37,933 nucleotides of DNA from an uncultured Eubacteriales bacterium. GTDB taxonomy: Bacteria; Bacillota; Clostridia; Christensenellales; Aristaeellaceae. The stretch is taken from contig CACWLY010000003.1 in the NCBI GenBank assembly GCA_902761825.1, positions 1 through 37,933 of the forward strand, in the 5' to 3' direction. A program made the translations under genes and the position numbers. The notes under the pieces were generated by a model. It searched no databases and was not told the DNA's origin. It saw only the letters and a list, made by a program, of their open reading frames with translations. Numbering within the stretch: position 1 is the first letter of the stretch; each line of letters starts with the position of its first letter. Positions 8,286 to 16,470 of this stretch are shown piece after piece.

Positions 8286-10139
8286 GTGAAAAAGCTGATT
8301 TCCGTTCTGCTGGCCGTGATGCTGATGGCAGGGATCGTTCCCGCCGCCGTGGCGGAGGACAATACCTACTCTTCTCTGTATTCCGGCGAAATTTCGACGC
8401 TGAACTACCTGGTCACGACGACCACCAACGAATTCGGCCTTTGCGCCAATCTGATCGATACGCTGGTTGAATTCGACCGGTACGGCAGCGTGAAGCCTTC
8501 CCTGGCCGAAAGCTGGACGACCAGCGAAGACGGTCTGACCTGGACCTTCAATCTTCGCCAGAACGCTGTCTGGGTGGATGCCGCGCAAAACGAGATCGCC
8601 AAGGTAACGGCGAACGATTTTGTGGCGGCTGCCCAGTACATCCTGGACGCACAGCATGCCTCCAGCTCCGCCAACATCCTGTATGACAACATCGTCGGCG
8701 CGAAGGAATACTATGACGGCACCGCCACCCCGGAAGAGGGCAAAGAGCCCGCTCCCGTTATGGAATGGGATACCGTCGGCGTGAAGGCGCTTGACGACTA
8801 CACCCTGCAGTATTCGCTGCTGCAGCCGCTTCCTTACTTCCTGTCGATGGTGGATTACGTCTGTTTCATGCCGGTTTACGCTCCCTTCCTGGAGGAACAG
8901 GGCGAGAATTTCGGCGCTGCTACCGGCAACGATACCATCCTGTATAACGGCGCTTATGTGCTGAGCGAGTTTGCGCCGCAGGAACGCCGTGTGCTGACCA
9001 AGAACGCCAAGAACTGGGACGCGGACAACGTGACCATCGATACGCTGGAGTTCATCTACAACAAGGAAGCCAGCACCATCTCCGCCGAGCTGTTCCTGCG
9101 CGGCGAGGTTGACAGCGCCGCCATCGATCAGGCGATCGCCACCGAATGGCTCGCCGATCCCGAAAAGGCCGATTTCATCCGTCCCGAGCGTCCGAGCAGC
9201 TTCTACAGCTACTTCTTCGCTTTCGACTTCGATCCGCAGTTTGACGCCGCCTACGAGCCCGAGAACTGGGCGAAGGCCGTCGTGAACGAAAACTTCCGCA
9301 AGTCCATCTATTACGGCCTGGATCGCCTGAAGGCCAAGCTGGTCGCCGATGCCGATAACGCCGAAGCGCTGCTGTTCAACAGCATCACGCCGACCAATTT
9401 CGTGTTCTGCAACGGCGAGGACTTCGTCAATATGGGCGCGCTGAAGGAAATCACCGCGCTTGGCACAGGCGTCTTCCAGCCCGACAAGGCGCTTGAGTAC
9501 GCCGAGAAGGCCAAGGCCGAGCTTGCGGCAGAGGGCGTCACCTTCCCCATCAAGGTTCTGTTCCCCTACAATCCCGGTTCTTCCGGCTGGGACGAGGAAT
9601 GCCAGGTGATCGAGCAGCAGATGGAAGAGCTGTTCGGCGTGGACTACATCGACCTGATCGTGGAAGCCGGCCCCTCCAGCGGATTCCTGACGGCTGTACG
9701 CCGCAGCGGCAATTACGCCTTCCTCAAGTGCAACTGGGGCCCCGACTATTCCGATCCGCAGACCTTTACCGATCCTTTCACCGAGGGCAACAGCTATCAG
9801 TTCGCCTACAGGAACCCCGCCATGGATGAAATCATGCAGGGCTATTACGACCTGGTGGAAAAGGCCAAGGCGATCACCGACGATATCGAGGCGCGTTATC
9901 TTGCCTTCACCGAGGTTGAAGCGTACCTGATCGATCACGCCATCGTGGTGCCTTACGGCTTCGGCAGCGGCGGATATACCGCCAGCCGCATCGATCCCTT
10001 CACCACGCCGTATACTTCCGCCGGCATTTCCATCGAGCGTTACAAGGGCGCCGTTCTGCTGGACGCGCCGATGAACACCGACCAGTATTACGACGCTATG
10101 GATCAGTGGAACGCTGACCGCGAAGCGCTGGGCGAATAA
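8286..10139 (+). CDS. Peptide-type ABC transporter substrate-binding protein (SBP family 5)
   Basis: This is the extracytoplasmic binding protein of an Opp/Dpp-type importer. The 617-residue protein has a classical signal peptide with cleavage expected after AVA (about 21-24), then the family 5 fold (YNGAYVLSEFAPQERRVLTKNAKNW is a typical region, as is the DPQTFTDPF stretch). Start GTG 8286 is set by AAAGGAGG. Unusually for a one-membrane bacterium, the signal has no lipobox cysteine, so the mature protein has no obvious lipid anchor, although the neighbouring SpoIID-like protein does. Codon use is strongly biased, suggesting high expression. A hairpin follows, then the permease genes. The ligand is unknown; oligopeptide is inferred from the family. 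Confidence 0.93.
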   Translation: MKKLISVLLAVMLMAGIVPAAVAEDNTYSSLYSGEISTLNYLVTTTTNEFGLCANLIDTLVEFDRYGSVKPSLAESWTTSEDGLTWTFNLRQNAVWVDAAQNEIAKVTANDFVAAAQYILDAQHASSSANILYDNIVGAKEYYDGTATPEEGKEPAPVMEWDTVGVKALDDYTLQYSLLQPLPYFLSMVDYVCFMPVYAPFLEEQGENFGAATGNDTILYNGAYVLSEFAPQERRVLTKNAKNWDADNVTIDTLEFIYNKEASTISAELFLRGEVDSAAIDQAIATEWLADPEKADFIRPERPSSFYSYFFAFDFDPQFDAAYEPENWAKAVVNENFRKSIYYGLDRLKAKLVADADNAEALLFNSITPTNFVFCNGEDFVNMGALKEITALGTGVFQPDKALEYAEKAKAELAAEGVTFPIKVLFPYNPGSSGWDEECQVIEQQMEELFGVDYIDLIVEAGPSSGFLTAVRRSGNYAFLKCNWGPDYSDPQTFTDPFTEGNSYQFAYRNPAMDEIMQGYYDLVEKAKAITDDIEARYLAFTEVEAYLIDHAIVVPYGFGSGGYTASRIDPFTTPYTSAGISIERYKGAVLLDAPMNTDQYYDAMDQWNADREALGE

Positions 10140-10163
10140 GCAAAAGCGTACGATCGCAATAAT

Positions 10164-10193
10164 GCGGCGGGGGGCTGAACGGCCCCCTGCCGC
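10164..10193 (+). other. Strong intercistronic hairpin after the binding-protein gene
   Basis: GCGGC plus a G-run pairs with a C-run plus GCCGC around a short TGAAC loop. No T-tract follows, so it is not a standard terminator. It stands between the binding protein and the permease genes, where such stem-loops commonly protect the upstream mRNA and allow more binding protein than permease. Confidence 0.6.
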
Positions 10194-10232
10194 GGTTATG
10201 CATAAAAAGAGCCTTCAGAAAGGAGTCAGCCC

Positions 10233-11174
10233 TTGGTCAAATATGTGATGAAAAGACTGCTGTCCGCAGTTGTCACGCTGATTGTCATTTTGACGATCGT
10301 TTTTGTTCTTGTACGGCAGATGCCGATCGAGGGCTATTTTGACAACTTCGACAAGCTGGATCAAAGCATGATTTCCGCAAGGCTTGCGCAGATGGGCCTG
10401 AAGGATCCCATCCACGTGCAGCTGTTCCGCTTTTTCGGAGAGCTTCTTCACGGCAATCTCGGTACATCCGCGCGCTATCGCGTCGGCGCGTCCATCAGCG
10501 ATATTATCGCGCAGAAAGCGCCGCTTTCCATTCAAATGGGCGTCATGTCCATGGCGCTTGCCATGCTGCTGGGCATACCGCTGGGCTCCGCAATGGCGCG
10601 CTCCAAATCCAAATTCTGGGATAAATTCGGCACCGTGTTTATCGTGTTTATCAACGCGGTCCCGGCGGCGGTCTATTACATCTATTTGCAGTCCTACGGG
10701 ACATCGCTGCTGAAAATCAGCATGCTTTTCAATCGGGACGACTGGAAAACCTGGATATTGCCGGTGTTCAGCATGTCCCTGGGCAATATCGCGTATTACG
10801 CCATGTGGCTTCGCCGCTACATGGTGGATGAAATGAACAAGGATTACGTCAAACTGGCCAAAGCGAAAGGCCTGAGCAACGTGAAAATCACCATGGGGCA
10901 CGTGTTCCGCAACGCGTTTGTTCCCATGATCCAATATATCCCCACATCGCTGATGTATACGGTATGCGGCTCCATTTACATTGAATCGCTCTATTCGGTG
11001 CCGGGCATGGGCGGCTTGCTGGTGGATGTGATCACCCGCCAGGATAACCCCATGGTTCAGGCCATCGTCATGATATACAGTAGCGTGGGCATCATCGGAC
11101 TGCTGCTGGGCGACCTGCTGATGGCGGTCATCGATCCGCGCATCACTCTGGGTAAAAAGGAGGATGTGCGCTGA
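10233..11174 (+). CDS. ABC transporter permease, OppB/DppB type
   Basis: This is one of the two membrane subunits of a peptide-family importer. The 313-residue protein begins with an N-terminal membrane helix (about 7-26), and the ATPase-contact EAA-type loop is visible in MNKDYVKLAKAKGLS with the following VFRNAFVPMI. Start TTG 10233 is set by AGGAG 7 bases upstream; an ATG at 10248 is possible but would cut the first residues of the conserved MVKYVMKRLL start. Its stop overlaps the next start in TGATG. No ATPase genes (OppD/OppF) follow, so the ATPases must be encoded elsewhere. Confidence 0.93.
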   Translation: MVKYVMKRLLSAVVTLIVILTIVFVLVRQMPIEGYFDNFDKLDQSMISARLAQMGLKDPIHVQLFRFFGELLHGNLGTSARYRVGASISDIIAQKAPLSIQMGVMSMALAMLLGIPLGSAMARSKSKFWDKFGTVFIVFINAVPAAVYYIYLQSYGTSLLKISMLFNRDDWKTWILPVFSMSLGNIAYYAMWLRRYMVDEMNKDYVKLAKAKGLSNVKITMGHVFRNAFVPMIQYIPTSLMYTVCGSIYIESLYSVPGMGGLLVDVITRQDNPMVQAIVMIYSSVGIIGLLLGDLLMAVIDPRITLGKKEDVR

Positions 11175-12577
11175 TGGGACTGCTCAGAAAAATCAAAACA
11201 GATCCTTTTGAAAAGAGGATGCAGGAAGTACTCAGGGCGAGGCGCGAAGCGGCGGAGAAGGATCCTTTCGGCTTCGCCGCGTACGATCATGCCAGCGCCG
11301 AAAGAAGCGGATACTCCAATTATTCCTATTGGGGAAGCACGATCCGCGTTTTCCTGAAGAATAAAGTCGCGGTCATTCTGCTGTTCGTACTGCTGCTGCT
11401 CGTCGGGTTTACGCTGATCCAGCCCTTGCTGCCGAACCAGCACGTTTCCGGCCAGATCATCAACCACCCCACGACGGGCGTTCAGATGAGCAACGTCGCT
11501 CCCGCGCTTTCCACGGTGCGCGCCGTCGCGCAGCCGGGAACCGACCTGATCATCATGCCCTGGGAGGATCCCGAATGGGCAGCCGTCAGCAACGTGCTGC
11601 AAACGATCAAAGCCCGCACGCAGTTTACCGTGCTGGAATACGGCGACGATTACTGCAAGGTGGAAATAGACGGGAAAACCGGCTATGTGAAAAATGATTT
11701 TTCCACAAAGCTGAAGCTCCCCGACAATCCGCAGGATACGCCCTATCCCTCCAAATCCAATTTTGCGATCAAGCTCTATTCCGCTCCCGATGATTATACC
11801 AATAACGGGGACCCCCTGTTTGTGCGCAAGGAATATCTGAACATCGAGGGGGAAAACGCGCGGACGGTCTCCGCGTGCGACCTTTGCGTGCTTCCCAGCA
11901 AAGCGCCGTTCCTGTTTGGCACAAACAACCTTGGACAGGACCTGTGGGCGCTTGTGTGGCGCGGTACGCGCACGTCGCTGTTCATCGGCTTCACCGTGGC
12001 GGTGATCGAAGCCCTGATCGGCATTCTGATCGGCGTTGTTTGGGGATATGTGCGCGCGCTTGACCGGCTTCTGACGGCTGTATACAACGTTGTGGACAAT
12101 ATTCCCACGACGATTGTGCTGATCCTGATCGCCTATGTGATGCGCCCCGGCATCAGGACGCTGATCTTTGCCATGTGTCTGACGGGATGGGTGGGGATGG
12201 CCCGCTTTATCCGCAACCAGATCATTATCATCCGTGACCGCGAATACAACCTTGCCTCCCGCAGCCTCGGCACAAAAACGGGCCGTATCGTGATGCGGAA
12301 TTTGCTCCCGTATCTCGTATCCGTCATTACGATGCGCATGGCCTTGGCCGTTCCCGGCGCGATCGGCAGCGAAGTGTTCATCACCTACATCGGGCTCGGT
12401 CTGCCGGTCAGCATTCCTTCCCTGGGCAATCTGATCAACGCCGGACGCAAGCTGATATCCACCTCGCAGAGCTATCAGCTGGTATTTCCGACCATTGTGC
12501 TGAGCGTGATCACCATATCGTTCTATATGATCGGCAATGCCTTCGCGGACGCCGCCGATCCAAAAAATCACGTGTAA
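11174..12577 (+). CDS. ABC transporter permease, OppC/DppC type, with an SH3b-like extracellular insert
   Basis: This is the partner permease of the gene before it. At 467 residues it is far longer than the usual ~300. TM1 is at about 65-86. An insert of roughly 155 residues (about 88-245) then precedes the canonical FGTNNLGQDLW motif (about 248-258) and the remaining helices with the EAA loop (REYNLASRSLGTKTG). Within the insert, about 117-178 looks like a bacterial SH3 domain, ending FTVLEYGDDYCKVEIDGKTGYV. Being after TM1, the insert faces the outside. ATG 11174 overlaps the oppB stop. SH3b domains often bind cell wall or peptide, so this one may contact peptidoglycan or the unanchored binding protein; that is inference. 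Confidence 0.9.
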   Translation: MGLLRKIKTDPFEKRMQEVLRARREAAEKDPFGFAAYDHASAERSGYSNYSYWGSTIRVFLKNKVAVILLFVLLLLVGFTLIQPLLPNQHVSGQIINHPTTGVQMSNVAPALSTVRAVAQPGTDLIIMPWEDPEWAAVSNVLQTIKARTQFTVLEYGDDYCKVEIDGKTGYVKNDFSTKLKLPDNPQDTPYPSKSNFAIKLYSAPDDYTNNGDPLFVRKEYLNIEGENARTVSACDLCVLPSKAPFLFGTNNLGQDLWALVWRGTRTSLFIGFTVAVIEALIGILIGVVWGYVRALDRLLTAVYNVVDNIPTTIVLILIAYVMRPGIRTLIFAMCLTGWVGMARFIRNQIIIIRDREYNLASRSLGTKTGRIVMRNLLPYLVSVITMRMALAVPGAIGSEVFITYIGLGLPVSIPSLGNLINAGRKLISTSQSYQLVFPTIVLSVITISFYMIGNAFADAADPKNHV

Positions 12578-12592
12578 AAAGAGGAGCCTTCC

Positions 12593-13696
12593 ATGCTGCA
12601 CGATAAAACACGCGCCAGATGCTGGCTTGAAGTGGATACGAAAGCGGTGCTGAATAACCTGCATGTCGCGACGTCCCTGCTGCAAAACGGCGCGCAGCTT
12701 ATTGCCGTGCTGAAAGCGGACGCTTACGGCCTCGGCATTGCGAAGATCGGAAAACTCCTGTGGGAAAACGGCGTGACAAGATTCGCGGTCGCCTGCCTGG
12801 AGGAGGCTTTCGAGCTGCGGGAAACGCTGCCCGAAGCCTGGATCCTTTGCATGGGGGAAACGCTGGACGGGGCCTTGGAAGAAGCGGTGCAAGCGGAAAT
12901 CCGCCTGACCGCGGGCGCTTGCGAAAGCGCGCGGCGCATCAGCGACGCCGCGGCGCGTACTGGGAAAACAGCGTACATTCATTGCAAGGTGGATACCGGG
13001 CTGCATCGGATCGGCATGCTGCCGGAGACCGCCGCTGCCGATATCCTTCAATGCGTCAGTCTGCCGGGCGTCTCCGTCGAGGGCGTGTACACGCATCTTG
13101 CGCTGCACGACCGGCGTCAGGACGAATTGCAGCACGGGGCGCTGGAAAACGTGCTGCAAGCGCTTCACGCTTCGGGGTTTACGCCGTCCATCGTGCATAT
13201 GCTCGATTCCATCGGGCTGGTCCGGTATCCCGCCTGGCAGTATCAGGCCGTGCGCGTCGGCGCGATACTGTACGGAAACGCGCCGCGCGGATTCGCTCAA
13301 AGGGATCAGATACAGCCCACGGTTCGCTTTGCCGCGCGCGTCGCCCGCGTAACGGATGTGAAAGCCGGACAGTGCATCGGGTATGACGACGATCACCCGC
13401 TGAAACAGGATACGAAGGTTGCGACGCTGACGGTTGGCTACGCCGACGGCTACCCGCGCGCCTTCAGCTTCTGCGGAGAGGTCGAGATACACGGAAAACG
13501 CGCGAAAAATATCGGTCTCATCTGCATGGATCAGATGATGGTCGATGTGAGCGATATCCCGGATGTTATGCCCGGCGACGAAGCCGTGCTTCTGGGCGGC
13601 GGGATCAGCCTGAACGAATACTCCGATATCGGGCATCTGAACCATAATGAGTGCACCGCGATCATCGGAAAACGCGTTCCGCGGCTTTATCTCTGA
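12593..13696 (+). CDS. alr: Alanine racemase family protein (PLP, fold type III)
   Basis: It interconverts L- and D-alanine, supplying D-Ala for peptidoglycan. The 367-residue protein has the PLP lysine in VLKADAYG (K41), the catalytic tyrosine in CIGYD (about Y264), GYADGYPR (282-289) and ICMDQMMVDVSD. Two usually strict stretches differ: HxANSAG reads HMLDSIG, and VRPGIxLYG reads VRVGAILYG, so a related amino-acid racemase is possible. ATG 12593 follows GAGGAG and lies 15 bases after the permease stop, so it is probably co-transcribed with the transporter. A bidirectional terminator follows. I am sure of the family and less sure of the substrate. Confidence 0.88.
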   Translation: MLHDKTRARCWLEVDTKAVLNNLHVATSLLQNGAQLIAVLKADAYGLGIAKIGKLLWENGVTRFAVACLEEAFELRETLPEAWILCMGETLDGALEEAVQAEIRLTAGACESARRISDAAARTGKTAYIHCKVDTGLHRIGMLPETAAADILQCVSLPGVSVEGVYTHLALHDRRQDELQHGALENVLQALHASGFTPSIVHMLDSIGLVRYPAWQYQAVRVGAILYGNAPRGFAQRDQIQPTVRFAARVARVTDVKAGQCIGYDDDHPLKQDTKVATLTVGYADGYPRAFSFCGEVEIHGKRAKNIGLICMDQMMVDVSDIPDVMPGDEAVLLGGGISLNEYSDIGHLNHNECTAIIGKRVPRLYL

Positions 13697-13721
13697 CGGT
13701 ATCCGCAATATAATAGAAACT

Positions 13722-13753
13722 AAAAAACGTCCGGGATTCCGGACGCTTTTTTT
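13722..13753. terminator. Bidirectional intrinsic terminator between alr and the phosphoribosyltransferase gene
   Basis: CGTCCGG (13728-13734), loop GATT, CCGGACG (13739-13745), then a T-run on the plus strand and an A-run (13722-13727) that serves as a T-run on the minus strand. It can end both converging transcripts. Confidence 0.92.
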
Positions 13754-13763
13754 GAATGATGTT

Positions 13764-14318
13764 TTACGCTTTGATGCTTCCGTCAGCGTTGAACAGGGGG
13801 AGCTTTTCCAGGTAGATGATATCGTCGCGGTTCTGGGCGTCGCCCTCGGCCAGGATCGCCATTTTGCCGACCACGATGCCGCCTGCCTGCTCCACGAGCT
13901 TCTGCACGGCGATCAGCGAGCTGCCGGTGGAGATCACGTCGTCCACGATCAGCACGCGCTTTCCCTTCATATAGGCGGCGTCCTCGCCGTCGATGCACAG
14001 CATCTGACGGTTGGCGGTGGTGATGCTGGTTACGTCGGTGCTGAAAACGTCGCGCATATACAGCTTCGCGGCTTTCCGGGCGATCAGATAGCGATTTTCG
14101 CCATGCTGACGCGCCATTTCGTACACGAGCGGAATGCCCTTGGATTCGGCGGTAATCAGGATGTCATGCTCGGGAGCGCGCTTGAGCAGTTCACGGGCGG
14201 ACGCGACGGTCAGTTCAACATCGCCGAAGATGACGAACGCGCCGATATAAAGATCGTCGTTTACGCGGCAGAGGGGCAGATTGCGGGTCAATCCGGCAAT
14301 GTTCATCGTATAATGCAT
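13764..14318 (-). CDS. Adenine phosphoribosyltransferase-like protein
   Basis: The 184-residue product is a type I phosphoribosyltransferase that would join a base to PRPP. The PRPP-binding loop VLIVDDVISTGSS is clear, and the layout (ILITAESKGIPLVYEMA before it) is that of the adenine phosphoribosyltransferase family used in purine salvage. It is slightly longer than typical Apt, and the first ~45 residues are not canonical, so xanthine or another base is possible. ATG 14318 follows AGGAGG. It stands alone with its own promoter (14364-14392) and the terminator at 13722-13753; no PurR-type regulator domain is fused. Confidence 0.85.
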   Translation of the reverse strand: MHYTMNIAGLTRNLPLCRVNDDLYIGAFVIFGDVELTVASARELLKRAPEHDILITAESKGIPLVYEMARQHGENRYLIARKAAKLYMRDVFSTDVTSITTANRQMLCIDGEDAAYMKGKRVLIVDDVISTGSSLIAVQKLVEQAGGIVVGKMAILAEGDAQNRDDIIYLEKLPLFNADGSIKA

Positions 14319-14363
14319 ATTCAGAAGCCTCCTGACAGGATAATATTGGAATACATCATATAA

Positions 14364-14392
14364 ATTATAGTCAACGGAAAAAGAAAAGTCAA
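14364..14392 (-). promoter_or_regulatory. Promoter of the phosphoribosyltransferase gene
   Basis: Minus-strand TTGACT (14387-14392), a 17-base spacer and TATAAT (14364-14369). It lies between the end of recG and this gene, about 45 bases before the start codon. Confidence 0.85.
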
Positions 14393-14408
14393 GGTCGTGA
14401 CGCGAGGA

Positions 14409-16412
14409 TCAGTTGAGCGCCGTTTTTTCAAGCTGATCGCGGAAAAGCTGTTTTGTGGACCGGCGCACCTGCTCCCAATCCTCAGCCATTGAGGGGTCTT
14501 CCCGCAGCCATTTCAGGCACTGTTGGCTATCGGAAAGCATCCGTCCGTCGGCGGACAGCAGGGCGAAAGCGCCTTTGCCATGCTGCGCCGTGCCCAGGAT
14601 CTCGCCCGGCCCGCGAAGCTGCAGATCCTTTTGCGCGATGACAAAGCCGTCGTTTGTGGCGCATAGCGTTTTCAGGCGTTCGTTGGGTTCGGCCATCAGA
14701 AAACACCAGCTCTCCCGGGCGCCGCGGCCGACGCGTCCGCGCAGCTGGTGCAGCTGCGACAGTCCGAAACGGTCGGCGTTCTCGATGACCATGACGGTCG
14801 CTCGCGGCACGTTGACGCCCACTTCGATGACCGTGGTGGCGACCAGCACGTCGAGCTTTCCTTCGGAGAACGCGTTCAGCGTGCTTTCCTTTTCTTCCGC
14901 GGGCTGGCTGCCGTAGGTAAGCCCGAGGCGAAGCGCGGAGAGCGGGCCTTCGCAGAGCTCCGCGTATACGTCCTGCGCGCTTTTCGCCTCTATCGCCTCG
15001 CTTTCTTCCACCAAGGGACAGACGATATAGGTCTGGAAGCCTTCGGCGGCCTGTTTTTTAATGAAATCATACAGGCCGTTCCGTTTGCTTTCGGGAACGA
15101 TATGCGTTTTTACCGGCGTGCGTCCCGGCGGCAGCTCGTCCACGACGGATATATCCAGATCGCCGTACAGGATCAGCGAAAGAGAGCGGGGGATGGGCGT
15201 TGCCGACATGACCAGTACGTGCGGATCGGAGCCTTCGGCGGCTTTCTGGGACAGCTTCTGACGCTGATGCACGCCGAACCGATGCTGTTCGTCGGTTATG
15301 ACCAGGGACAGATTGCGGTATACCACGCCCTCGGATAACAGGGCGTGCGTTCCGATCACGGCCTGCCATTCTCCCGTGCCGATGGCTTCCAGCGCGGCCC
15401 GGCGCTCCCGGGCTTTCATGCCGCCCAGGAGAAGCCCGCAGCGGATCCCCAGGGGTTCCAGCATCTTCCCGGCGCTTTCCAGATGCTGACGCGCCAGTAT
15501 TTCGGTAGGGGCCATCAGCGCGCATTGCAGCCCCGCTTTAGCGCAGCAGTACATCGCGGCGAAGGCGATCGCCGTTTTTCCGCAGCCGACGTCGCCCTGC
15601 ACAATGCGGCGCATTGCGACGGAGCGCCCCATATCCGCGCATATTTCATCCAGCACGCGTTTTTGCGCCTGCGTGGCGGGAAACGGAAGCGAAGCCCAAA
15701 AGGCATCGACGCATTCCCGGCTGATCGCGACAGGCTGCGCCCTGCCGGGCGTTCCGCGCAGGACCGTAAGAGCCGCCTGATACAGCAGCAGCTGTTCAAA
15801 GGCCATGCGCCGCTGCGCGATCAGCAGCGCTTCCCTGCTCTCCGGCGCGTGGACCTGCCGCAAGGCGAAGTTTCTTTCGCACAGCCCGTATCGCATGCGC
15901 AGGGCGGCGGGAAGCGTTTCGGGACAGCAGGCGTCAAGCTCGCTGAGCGATTGCTGGATCAGCTTCTGAAAAACCGAAGCCGAAATGCCGGCGGGAAGAC
16001 GGTATTGGGGAATCAGCTTCTGCTCGCTTTCGCGCCGGGGGTTGCTCAGCTTCAGCTTTCCGCGCTTGTCGGGCTCGGGAACGCCGGATAAGAGCACTTC
16101 CTCGCCTTCGGACAGTTGTTTGGCGACCCAGGACTGGTTATACCAGATGAGCGGAAGTACGCCGGTTTCGTCCTCCAGGGACGCGGTGACCCGGCTGATG
16201 CTGTGAAAAAAGGAGGATTTGGGCTGGGATCTGATCCTGCCTTTCAGACAGCAAAAGACGCCGGGCTCAATCTGACTGATCGGCGTAACGACCGTCGTAT
16301 CCCGGTATCCGGCGGGAAGAACCATGAGCAGATCGTAAATGGTATCGATTCCCGCCTTATGCAATACCGCCAGGCGGGACGGCCCGATCCCCTTGAGCTT
16401 GTTCAGTTCCAT
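14409..16412 (-). CDS. recG: ATP-dependent DNA helicase RecG
   Basis: RecG remodels stalled replication forks and branched recombination intermediates. The 667-residue protein has the N-terminal wedge/OB domain, Walker A GDVGCGKTA, the DEQH box in motif II, SATPIPR in motif III, and the motif VI region GRVGRG. Length and order match the family. ATG 16412 follows GGGAG. It sits downstream of the FakA-like gene as in many Firmicutes, but a terminator-like hairpin (16427-16456) lies directly before its ribosome binding site, so its expression may be attenuated or rely on readthrough. Confidence 0.97.
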   Translation of the reverse strand: MELNKLKGIGPSRLAVLHKAGIDTIYDLLMVLPAGYRDTTVVTPISQIEPGVFCCLKGRIRSQPKSSFFHSISRVTASLEDETGVLPLIWYNQSWVAKQLSEGEEVLLSGVPEPDKRGKLKLSNPRRESEQKLIPQYRLPAGISASVFQKLIQQSLSELDACCPETLPAALRMRYGLCERNFALRQVHAPESREALLIAQRRMAFEQLLLYQAALTVLRGTPGRAQPVAISRECVDAFWASLPFPATQAQKRVLDEICADMGRSVAMRRIVQGDVGCGKTAIAFAAMYCCAKAGLQCALMAPTEILARQHLESAGKMLEPLGIRCGLLLGGMKARERRAALEAIGTGEWQAVIGTHALLSEGVVYRNLSLVITDEQHRFGVHQRQKLSQKAAEGSDPHVLVMSATPIPRSLSLILYGDLDISVVDELPPGRTPVKTHIVPESKRNGLYDFIKKQAAEGFQTYIVCPLVEESEAIEAKSAQDVYAELCEGPLSALRLGLTYGSQPAEEKESTLNAFSEGKLDVLVATTVIEVGVNVPRATVMVIENADRFGLSQLHQLRGRVGRGARESWCFLMAEPNERLKTLCATNDGFVIAQKDLQLRGPGEILGTAQHGKGAFALLSADGRMLSDSQQCLKWLREDPSMAEDWEQVRRSTKQLFRDQLEKTALN

Positions 16413-16426
16413 TGCGTCTCCCGTGA

Positions 16427-16456
16427 TAAAAAAGAAAGGCTATCCGCAGATAGCCT
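16427..16456 (-). terminator. Terminator-like hairpin between the FakA-like gene and recG
   Basis: On the minus strand AGGCTATC (16449-16456), loop TGCG, GATAGCCT (16437-16444), followed by TTTCTTTTTT. This is a strong intrinsic terminator shape placed only about 15 bases before the recG start, in the direction of the operon. Confidence 0.8.
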
Positions 16457-16470
16457 GGATGAAAGAACGG

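Noticed and set aside
11057..13708. Long antisense frame (883 codons) opposite oppC and alr
   Set aside because: Same pattern: it covers two well-supported genes on the other strand and has no recognisable domain.
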